Assembly: GCA_029063695.1 (NCBI GenBank)
Contig: JAIDNR010000122.1
Span: forward strand, 1-6,848
Length of the DNA: 6,848 nt
Direction of reading: 5' to 3'
Source: Ruminococcus sp.
GTDB taxonomy: Bacteria; Bacillota; Clostridia; Oscillospirales; Ruminococcaceae
Position 1 is the stretch's first letter, and the number at the start of each line of letters is the position of its first letter. Position numbers and translations under genes: made by a program. Shown here one piece after another: positions 1 to 5,148 of this stretch. The notes below the pieces were generated by a model, which worked only from the letters and a program-made list of their open reading frames with translations, was not told the DNA's origin and ran no database searches.

Positions 1-30
1 ATCACATATATACGAATTTGCAAAAAATGC

Positions 31-59
31 TTGACTTTTGCCGATTGATGATGTATAAT
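31..59 (+). promoter_or_regulatory. sigma-A promoter of the tRNA-Arg gene
   Basis: A -35 element TTGACT (31-36, five of six consensus bases) and a perfect -10 TATAAT (54-59) are separated by exactly 17 bases. Transcription should begin near 66, leaving only a very short leader before the mature tRNA 5' end at 73, as expected for a singly transcribed tRNA. Bases 1-30 show nothing else recognisable. Confidence 0.88.
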
Positions 60-72
60 ATATATTGTTGAT

Positions 73-146
73 GTGCTTGTAGCTCAGCTGGATAGAGTGA
101 CTGGCTACGAACCAGTAGGTCGGGGGTTCGAATCCCTCCAGGCACG
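73..146 (+). tRNA. tRNA-Arg (anticodon ACG)
   Basis: A full cloverleaf can be folded by hand. The acceptor stem is 73-79 with 139-145 (one G-U pair), the D stem 82-85 with 95-98, the anticodon stem 100-104 with 112-116, the anticodon ACG 107-109, and the T stem 122-126 with 134-138 around the loop TTCGAAT. The discriminator base is G146. The D loop carries A at position 20 (base 92), the known major identity element for arginyl-tRNA synthetase. The 3' CCA is not encoded, since the gene is followed by CTGA, so it must be added by nucleotidyltransferase. By known biology, A34 of this tRNA is deaminated to inosine by TadA so that it reads CGU, CGC and CGA. It is a single-gene transcription unit with its own promoter and terminator. 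Confidence 0.97.
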
Positions 147-161
147 CTGAATAACATAGAA

Positions 162-190
162 AGTCCTTGATTTCAAGGGCTTTTTTGTTT
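162..190 (+). terminator. intrinsic terminator of tRNA-Arg
   Basis: An 8-bp stem (162-169 with 174-181, one G-U pair) closes a 4-base loop and is followed by a T-rich run (181-192, broken by one G). It lies 15 bases after the tRNA and ends its transcript. Confidence 0.85.
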
Positions 191-210
191 TTATAATAAT
201 TATATAAAAA

Positions 211-241
211 ACTCCCGTTTCTTATATCAGGAAACAGGAGT
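211..241 (-). terminator. intrinsic terminator of the metal ABC operon
   Basis: An 11-bp inverted repeat (211-221 with 231-241) surrounds a 9-base loop and begins 5 bases past the permease stop. Read on the - strand every position pairs, with one G-U. Read on the + strand the same position is a C-A mismatch. The - strand 3' arm is followed by a run of T (210 downwards). Both facts polarise it for the leftward operon, which converges on the tRNA gene. Confidence 0.88.
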
Positions 242-246
242 TTTAT

Positions 247-1092
247 TTAACTGCGTGATTTTGTTGCAAATGACGAAATAATTGAAAATATCAGGAAAAC
301 AGCAAGCTCAGCGACAACAATCGTTGCACCGACGGGAGTTGAAAACATAATTGACATAATAACTCCAGTACCTGCACAGATTACGGAAACAACAGCCGAG
401 CAGATAATAACGCCCTTAAAACTCTTAAAAAGTCTCATTGCCGAGAGGGCAGGGAAGATAATAAGTGCAGAAATAAGCAGAGACCCGACAAGATTCATTG
501 CAAGTACAATAATAATTGCTGTTATAATGGCAATTATAAGGTTATAGCCGTCAGAATTTATTCCTGTTGCCTTGGAAAAATTCTCATCAAAAGTAACACT
601 GAAAATCTTATTGTAAAATAAAATAAATATTGCAAGAACTATAACAGACAGTACCGTACAGAGCAATACATCGGACTTTTTCAGATTCAGAACTGAAGTC
701 GAGCCGAAAAGTGAGCCGCATACATCTGCTGAAATATTCGACGAAACAGGAAACAGATTCATCAGCATATAACCTGTAGCCAATGCACCGACTGAAATCA
801 TGGCAATTGATGCGTCTCCTCTGATTTTGGTATTCTGTCCCGTACGCAGAATAAGAATAGCAGATATTACAGTAATCGGCAGAATAATAACCATTCTGTT
901 GGTAATTCCTGTAACAGCGGCAACAGCCATTGCACCGAATGCAACATGGGAAAGTCCGTCTCCTATAAATGAAAACCTTTTCAGTACAAGCGGTACTCCG
1001 AGAAGTGATGAACATAATGCGATAAGAAGTACAACTATAAACGCATACCTTACAAATGGATAAGAGAAGTAATATGTAAGTGTATCAATCAT
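247..1092 (-). CDS. metal ABC transporter permease (ZnuB/MntB-like, ABC-3 family)
   Basis: This 281-residue, almost wholly hydrophobic protein is the membrane channel of a binding-protein-dependent divalent-metal importer. Roughly eight to nine membrane helices can be seen (about 12-35, 50-63, 67-83, 95-112, 140-160, 183-200, 202-220, 227-249, 255-276). Family hallmarks are FSFIGDGLSHVAFGA near 40-54, the GDA segment at 92-94 in the cytoplasmic region that usually contacts the ATPase, GSLLISALIIFPALSA at 203-218, and TPVGATIV at 252-259. The length is normal for the family. The ATG overlaps the stop of the upstream ATPase gene as ATGA (4 bases) and is preceded by GGAGG, implying translational coupling. 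It is the last gene of the operon. Zinc, manganese and iron members of this family cannot be told apart from this subunit. Confidence 0.95.
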   Translation of the reverse strand: MIDTLTYYFSYPFVRYAFIVVLLIALCSSLLGVPLVLKRFSFIGDGLSHVAFGAMAVAAVTGITNRMVIILPITVISAILILRTGQNTKIRGDASIAMISVGALATGYMLMNLFPVSSNISADVCGSLFGSTSVLNLKKSDVLLCTVLSVIVLAIFILFYNKIFSVTFDENFSKATGINSDGYNLIIAIITAIIIVLAMNLVGSLLISALIIFPALSAMRLFKSFKGVIICSAVVSVICAGTGVIMSIMFSTPVGATIVVAELAVFLIFSIISSFATKSRS

Positions 1093-1802
1093 AAAATTCC
1101 CTCCGTTTCAATAAATGCACGACCGACATCATTGTTGATATAATCGGATTTTGTACCGAAAAAGAGTTGGGTTTTTGATATATGCAGTATATGTGTAGCA
1201 TATTTTAAAGCTGCTGAAATATCATGTGAAACCATAATTATTGAAATTTTTTGATTATTTAATTTAGCAATAAGTTCATAAAGTTCTGTTTGTGCGAGAG
1301 GGTCGAGACCTGTAACAGGTTCATCGAGTAACAGCATTTTACTGGTGGCACATAATGCCCTTGCAAGAAGTACACGCTGCTGCTGACCGCCTGAAAGTTC
1401 TCTGTAACAGCGATTGGCAAGCGATTCAATACCAAGCTGTTTTATTGTATCATCAGCAAGCTTTTTTTCAACGGAATTATAGAAAGGGTGAAATCCTTTT
1501 TTTGAGAGACAGCCCGACAGTACAATTTCACGCACAGATGCAGGAAAATCTCTCTGCACGGGAGTCTGCTGAGGAAGATAACCTATATCTCTTGCGGAAA
1601 ATCCGTCGCACCACTTTATTTCACCACTTACCTGTGGTTTAAGTCCGAGAAGTGCCTTAATCAAAGTACTTTTTCCTGAACCGTTTTCGCCGAGAATACA
1701 GAGATAATCACCACTGTTTACGGTAAAATTCAGATTTTCGGTGACAATGCCGTCTTCATAACCGAGTGCGGCATTTCTGCAAATTATCTGTTCTCCCACC
1801 AT
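1089..1802 (-). CDS. metal ABC transporter ATP-binding protein (ZnuC/MntA-type)
   Basis: This is the cytoplasmic ATPase that powers metal import through the permease encoded just downstream. All nucleotide-binding motifs are intact: Walker A GENGSGKST at 38-46 (Lys44), Q-loop Gln78 in YLPQQ, ABC signature LSGGQ at 136-140, Walker B MLLLDE at 156-161 with catalytic Glu161, D-loop GLD at 165-167 and switch His193 in SHD. At 237 residues it matches the usual size of ZnuC-like ATPases, and the YLPQQ plus FPASVREIV segment (86-94) is typical of that branch. AGAGGTG sits 6 bases before the ATG at 1802. The start overlaps the end of the substrate-binding protein gene by 19 bases, and the 3' end overlaps the permease gene by 4 bases, so the three genes are surely one operon. 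Confidence 0.96.
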   Translation of the reverse strand: MVGEQIICRNAALGYEDGIVTENLNFTVNSGDYLCILGENGSGKSTLIKALLGLKPQVSGEIKWCDGFSARDIGYLPQQTPVQRDFPASVREIVLSGCLSKKGFHPFYNSVEKKLADDTIKQLGIESLANRCYRELSGGQQQRVLLARALCATSKMLLLDEPVTGLDPLAQTELYELIAKLNNQKISIIMVSHDISAALKYATHILHISKTQLFFGTKSDYINNDVGRAFIETEGIL

Positions 1803-2752
1803 TGAAACACCTCTTGTAAAGTATCATAATTTTTCTGCATAACAGAAAGATAAGTTACGCCGTTGTCTATCTGTTGATTTGTAACGGATTGTGCGGAATC
1901 AAGTACAGCGATATTCTGTGATTTGGACTTTGTATTTTCGATTACGGCATCGGCGATAGTACAGTCGGAATTTTCTATCGCAAAGATAGTATCTGCATTC
2001 AGTTCGTCGGCTTTTTGTGCAAGGAAAGTTATAGTATCGAAACTTGCCTCAGTATCGGCGGAACAGCCTGTGAAAGCAGCATAGTAGTCAAGATTATAGT
2101 CCTCAATAAAGTACCTGAACGGCATACGGTCGCCGAAAATGAGCGTCTGCGGATTATTGTCGAAAAGTTTGTGAAAATCACTGTCAAGGCTTTTGAGTTC
2201 ATCAATATATCTTTTGGCATTGTCAGTGTAAAGAGCTGAATTTTCATTGTCACTATAAAGTTTCAGCAATATTGCATTAATGCACTTTTCAGCATTATTC
2301 AGTGAAAGCCAGATATGCTCATCGTATTCCGTCTCGTCCTCATTGTTTTCAGCATTCATGCCCTCTTTTACTTCTTCCTCAACAACGGAATCGGCAAGAA
2401 CGTCAAGAAGATTCACAACTCTAATATTCTTGTTATGTGCATTTAAAAGCACATCTTTAACCCATGCATCAGATTCACCGCCTACATATATAAATATATC
2501 GCAGTCGGAAATTCTGATTATATCGTCGGCAGTCGGCTGGAAATTGTGCATATCTGCACCGTTGCCGAGTAAATAAGTAAGATTTATATTATCGCTGTCT
2601 CCTACAATCTGTTTTGTCCAGTCATAAGCAGGAAAAACAGTACAGACGATATTTATTTTGTTGTCATTTTTGGGTAAATCAGCATAACAGCCAGTGAATA
2701 AAGCAGTTGAGATTAGTAAAGCCGAGACTGCCGAAATAATTCTTTTTAACAT
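1784..2752 (-). CDS. metal ABC transporter substrate-binding lipoprotein (ZnuA-like)
   Basis: This is the extracellular metal-binding receptor of the importer, 322 residues from the chosen start. Residues 1-22 form a lipoprotein signal peptide: MLKR, a hydrophobic stretch, then LFTGC with Cys22 as the lipidated residue. Cluster A-I (ZnuA/TroA) features follow: His69 in HNFQPTADD and His146 in DEHIW, the first two usual metal ligands, then a second lobe with RMPFRYF and EDYNLDYY. The third ligand position, usually His, appears to be Asp208-Arg209, and Cys230 lies nearby. The loop at about 123-145 is strongly acidic with no His, unlike the His-rich loop of classical zinc receptors. An in-frame ATG 12 codons upstream (2788) is rejected: it lies at the predicted transcription start and would bury the signal peptide, whereas 2752 has GGAG 6 bases before it. 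Metal specificity is unresolved. Confidence 0.92.
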   Translation of the reverse strand: MLKRIISAVSALLISTALFTGCYADLPKNDNKINIVCTVFPAYDWTKQIVGDSDNINLTYLLGNGADMHNFQPTADDIIRISDCDIFIYVGGESDAWVKDVLLNAHNKNIRVVNLLDVLADSVVEEEVKEGMNAENNEDETEYDEHIWLSLNNAEKCINAILLKLYSDNENSALYTDNAKRYIDELKSLDSDFHKLFDNNPQTLIFGDRMPFRYFIEDYNLDYYAAFTGCSADTEASFDTITFLAQKADELNADTIFAIENSDCTIADAVIENTKSKSQNIAVLDSAQSVTNQQIDNGVTYLSVMQKNYDTLQEVFQWWENR

Positions 2753-2758
2753 AATACA

Positions 2759-2762
2759 CTCC
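2759..2762 (-). promoter_or_regulatory. ribosome binding site fixing the start of the substrate-binding lipoprotein
   Basis: GGAG on the - strand lies 6 bases before the ATG at 2752. It supports the inner start over the in-frame ATG at 2788, which falls at the predicted transcription start. Confidence 0.8.
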
Positions 2763-2772
2763 ATTTTAAAAC

Positions 2773-2787
2773 TGATAATCATTTTCA
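2773..2787 (-). promoter_or_regulatory. Fur-family operator (7-1-7 inverted repeat) of the metal ABC operon
   Basis: On the + strand the site reads TGATAAT-C-ATTTTCA, a 7-1-7 inverted repeat with one broken pair of seven. It matches the Fur box core TGATAATnATTATCA at 13 of 14 defined bases, against 11 of 14 for a PerR box and 9 of 14 for the Bacillus Zur box, counted by hand. It covers the first 15 or so transcribed bases, directly behind the promoter, where a bound repressor would block initiation. The natural reading is metal-dependent repression by a Fur-family protein (Fur, Zur or relative). Which one cannot be settled from the site alone. Confidence 0.78.
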
Positions 2788-2794
2788 TTTTTAG

Positions 2795-2823
2795 ATTATA
2801 TCATATATAAAAGCATTTGTCAA
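2795..2823 (-). promoter_or_regulatory. sigma-A promoter of the metal ABC operon
   Basis: On the - strand a perfect TTGACA (2823-2818), a 17-base spacer and a perfect TATAAT (2800-2795) are present. Transcription should start near 2788, giving a leader of about 36 bases before the lipoprotein start. A promoter this strong fits a gene kept off by a repressor. Confidence 0.93.
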
Positions 2824-2835
2824 GTGTCCACAAAT

Positions 2836-2866
2836 AAAAAAAGAACGCTCAGACGTTCTTTTTTTT
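2836..2866 (-). terminator. intrinsic terminator overlapping the end of the C_GCAxxG gene
   Basis: A stem of AAGAACG with CGTTCTT (2854-2860 with 2841-2847) encloses a 6-base loop, followed on the - strand by seven T (2842-2836). A-T pairs can extend it on the outside, and the reverse direction also has a T run, so it could work both ways. The TGA stop of the upstream gene (2849-2851) lies inside the loop, so the 5' arm is coding sequence. Confidence 0.88.
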
Positions 2867-3316
2867 GTATGTATTTTCCTCAATGTATTTATCAAGGATT
2901 TCCGCCGCTGTACGCACGAATTTAATGCACGGACGTACTTTATAATACTGTTCTGTACGCTTTTCAGGTTCAGGATTTTTATTCACATTAAGATGTTTAA
3001 GCAGTTCAAGACAGTTGATGGTCTCATGCTGATTTTTAAATTCCTGTGCAAGGTATTGTATACGGCGGTAGTGTTCGGCTTTTTCGTCAATATCGTTTTT
3101 GGAAGTGTAGCCATATAGTATACCTGCAATCATGAACATGGCAGAGCAGGTGCCGCAGACTTCACGCATTCGTCCCATACCTCCGCCGAATGATGATGAC
3201 AGACGGAGTGCAAGTTCTTCGTCGATTCCTGTGACATCGCAGAAAGCGGTAAAAACTGCCTGTGAACAGTTTCTTCCCTCAGCGAACAGCTGACAGGCTT
3301 TTTCAGAGTGGTTCAT
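2849..3316 (-). CDS. C_GCAxxG_C_C family putative redox protein
   Basis: This small protein (155 residues) belongs to the cysteine-rich C_GCAxxG_C_C family, named for its conserved cysteines and thought to be redox-active. Its biochemical role is unknown. Visible marks are Cys17 in RNCSQAV, the glycine-rich FGGGMGRMREVCGTC segment at 43-57, Cys102 in NCLELL and Cys130 in RPC. Cys54 and Cys57 form a CGTC (CxxC) pair. There is no signal peptide and no clear membrane span, so it is probably cytoplasmic. The start is the ATG at 3316 with AGAGGTG 6 bases upstream. A GTG at 3325 is part of that ribosome binding site and is not used. The start overlaps the end of the comF-like gene by 14 bases, indicating coupling. 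The C-terminus is KKKNV, encoded by the 5' arm of the terminator. Confidence 0.87.
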   Translation of the reverse strand: MNHSEKACQLFAEGRNCSQAVFTAFCDVTGIDEELALRLSSSFGGGMGRMREVCGTCSAMFMIAGILYGYTSKNDIDEKAEHYRRIQYLAQEFKNQHETINCLELLKHLNVNKNPEPEKRTEQYYKVRPCIKFVRTAAEILDKYIEENTYKKKNV

Positions 3317-3986
3317 TGAAATCACCTCTTTTCAGTTCCGGAGTTTTACACGCACAGGCACAGAAAATATCAGCCGTACCGCAATTAATCAGCAGATTTG
3401 CGATTTCGAAAAGAGTTGAACCTGTTGTGCATACATCATCTATAATAAGAATATGCTTATTTTTAACTTCTGATTTATCAGCGACGGAAAACGCTCCTCT
3501 GAGATTTACTTTTCTCTGAGCTTTTGACAGTTCTTTCTGAGGACGTGTTTTTCTGTTCTTTGTGACAATATCTGTGCGGACTTGAATATCAAGTATTCTG
3601 CCGACCTCTTTTGCAATAAGTTCCGCCTGATTGAATCCACGGTTATTAAGATTTTCATGGTACATCGGGACAGGTACAATAAAATCCGCTTGTATTCCAA
3701 CAGATTTTATACGTTCGGCAAGTGCAGTCCCAAGGGCATACGGAGCATTTCCGCATATGCTGTCTTTCATGATAAAAATTGCGGGAGCTATTTTGTTGTT
3801 GTATTCAAATGCTGCTGTAAATTTCTTTATTTTGGGTATATTAAAATTGTAATTATATTTGACAAGACCGTCGCTGCATTCATCGCAGAATCCCTCCATA
3901 GCTCCTATAACCTTACTGCATATCGGACAGCGTGTCGGATAAAGTAAAGCCGCAAGATGTCTCAGAAATACATATAAAGCTGACAC
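3303..3986 (-). CDS. comF: ComF family protein (phosphoribosyltransferase-like)
   Basis: This 227-residue protein has the standard ComFC/GntX plan. An N-terminal zinc-finger-like site has Cys20-PI-Cys23 and Cys34-DE-Cys37. The phosphoribosyltransferase-fold domain has VPVPMYHENLNNRGFNQ near 104-120 and a complete PRPP-binding loop IDDVCTTGST at 182-191. In Bacillus, ComFC is one of the late competence proteins needed for DNA uptake and transformation; many non-competent bacteria carry homologues whose role is unclear. No comFA helicase or other competence gene is visible here. The start is a GTG (3986) lying inside the last codons of the methyltransferase gene (25-base overlap). The ribosome binding site before it is weak, so translation is probably coupled. 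The N-terminus from this start looks normal for the family, with LLYPTRCPIC following a short helix. Confidence 0.93.
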   Translation of the reverse strand: MSALYVFLRHLAALLYPTRCPICSKVIGAMEGFCDECSDGLVKYNYNFNIPKIKKFTAAFEYNNKIAPAIFIMKDSICGNAPYALGTALAERIKSVGIQADFIVPVPMYHENLNNRGFNQAELIAKEVGRILDIQVRTDIVTKNRKTRPQKELSKAQRKVNLRGAFSVADKSEVKNKHILIIDDVCTTGSTLFEIANLLINCGTADIFCACACKTPELKRGDFNEPL

Positions 3987-5077
3987 TTAATCATACCGTT
4001 GTAGAGTTTGCGGCGGCGTTTGGCTTCTGCACCGAAAAACTGTTCAAACTGTTCATGCGGAGAGATGATATAACTCTGTTTGTTTCCGCCGTGTCCCATA
4101 ACACGTCCCATTTGTCGGTATATATTCTCAGCTTCACGGAGTTCAAGAAGCCGTTCACCATAAGGCGGATTGCATATAACAATAGAGTCATCGGGCTGAC
4201 AGAATTTGGTAATATCAGCCTGTTCTATTTTCAGACGTGATTTTATACCTGCCTTATGGGCGTTATCAAGTGCAAGAGCAACAGCATAATCGTCAATGTC
4301 AAATCCTATGCCATGAAATGACGCTGAACGGTCAACATTCTCAACAGCATTTTTTCTTTCTTCCTGCCATATCTTTGAATCAATGGACTGCCATTTTTCG
4401 GCGGCAAATCTTCTGTTTATGCCTACAGGAATTTTCAGAGCCTTCATGGCGGCTTCAATCAGAAGTGTACCGCTTCCGCAGAACGGGTCACATACAATGG
4501 AATCGGGACGCACTCTTGCCAAATCAACGATACCTGCCGCAAGAGTTTCCTTGATAGGTGCGGCATTGGAATTTTTTCTGTAACCACGTTTATGAAGTCC
4601 GATTCCGCTTGTATCAAGATAAACAGTAACAATATCTTTCAGAATACTGAATTGAATCTGAACAGGAGCAGCGGTTTCGCTGAACCAGCTTATACCGTAT
4701 TTTGATTTAAGTCTTTCAACAGCAGCTTTTTTAACAATGGACTGACAATCGGGAACACTGTGAAGTGCGGAATTGAGAGAATAGCCTTTTACGGGAAAAG
4801 CATTGTCGATTCCGATGAATCTCTCCAGTTCAATTGAACGTACACCCTGAAACAAATCTTCAAAAGTAGTTGCCCTGAACTCAATCAGTTCAATAAGAAC
4901 ACGTTCAGCAGTGGAAAGGCATATATTTGCTCTTGCCATAATATTTTCGTCGCCTGTAAAGCTTATTTTTCCGTCGTTCACTTTCAAATCGGTGCCGCCG
5001 ATTTTATTTATCTCATATTTCAGTACGCTTTCAAGTCCGAAATGGCACGGACAGCAAAGTCTTAATTTATTACTCAA
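3962..5077 (-). CDS. THUMP-domain class I SAM-dependent RNA methyltransferase (RlmL/YpsC-like)
   Basis: From the TTG start this is 371 residues with an N-terminal THUMP-type RNA-binding region (about 40-150, including FEDLFQGVRSIELERF) and a C-terminal UPF0020/RlmL-N-type Rossmann methyltransferase. The SAM site is DPFCGSGTLLIEAA at 197-210, the acidic loop after the next strand is GFDIDDYAV at about 258-266, and the catalytic motif is NPPYGERL at 303-310, the NPPY form used for amino-group N-methylation. LHKRGYR at 161-167 is also typical. Family members methylate guanine N2 in 23S rRNA (G2445 for E. coli RlmL); they are often wrongly labelled DNA adenine methylases. The TTG at 5077 is chosen because GAGGTGA lies 5 bases before it and the family's N-terminus starts there. 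An in-frame ATG at 5155 would run across the preceding terminator. It heads the overlapping set with the ComF and C_GCAxxG genes. Confidence 0.92.
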   Translation of the reverse strand: MSNKLRLCCPCHFGLESVLKYEINKIGGTDLKVNDGKISFTGDENIMARANICLSTAERVLIELIEFRATTFEDLFQGVRSIELERFIGIDNAFPVKGYSLNSALHSVPDCQSIVKKAAVERLKSKYGISWFSETAAPVQIQFSILKDIVTVYLDTSGIGLHKRGYRKNSNAAPIKETLAAGIVDLARVRPDSIVCDPFCGSGTLLIEAAMKALKIPVGINRRFAAEKWQSIDSKIWQEERKNAVENVDRSASFHGIGFDIDDYAVALALDNAHKAGIKSRLKIEQADITKFCQPDDSIVICNPPYGERLLELREAENIYRQMGRVMGHGGNKQSYIISPHEQFEQFFGAEAKRRRKLYNGMIKCQLYMYF

Positions 5078-5082
5078 GAATA

Positions 5083-5089
5083 TCACCTC
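5083..5089 (-). promoter_or_regulatory. ribosome binding site fixing the TTG start of the methyltransferase
   Basis: GAGGTGA on the - strand ends 5 bases before the TTG at 5077. No comparable site precedes the in-frame ATG at 5155, which lies inside the 3' end of the upstream gene. Confidence 0.8.
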
Positions 5090-5101
5090 ATTTATTATGT
5101 T

Positions 5102-5136
5102 AAAACCTGCCCATACCGTAAGTAAGGACAGGTTTT
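5102..5136 (-). terminator. probable terminator after the penicillin-binding protein gene
   Basis: An 11-bp inverted repeat (5102-5112 with 5126-5136) with a 13-base loop lies 12 bases past the PBP stop. It pairs fully on the - strand with one G-U; on the + strand that pair is a C-A mismatch. The T run after it is short (four T, mostly within the stem, then TAACATAAT), so termination may be partial, allowing read-through into the methyltransferase operon. I see no convincing separate promoter between 5077 and 5149. Confidence 0.7.
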
Positions 5137-5148
5137 TGTTTGTATTAT

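Noticed and set aside
73..146. tRNA-Arg 3' end as an attachment site of a mobile element
   Set aside because: No repeated copy of the tRNA 3' end, no integrase and no mobile-element genes are visible. The flanking genes are ordinary chromosomal ones.
2753..2788. Longer N-terminus of the substrate-binding protein from the ATG at 2788
   Set aside because: It would overlap the operator and begin at the predicted transcription start, has no ribosome binding site, and adds residues before a normal lipoprotein signal peptide.
2753..2848. Riboswitch or small RNA ahead of the metal operon
   Set aside because: The predicted leader is only about 36 bases. The conserved structure here is explained by the operator and the upstream terminator.
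3317..3325. GTG at 3325 as start of the C_GCAxxG protein
   Set aside because: The GTG is part of the AGAGGTG ribosome binding site that serves the ATG at 3316.
3932..4583. + strand open frames opposite the methyltransferase gene
   Set aside because: They lack ribosome binding sites and recognisable features and lie antisense to a well-supported gene.
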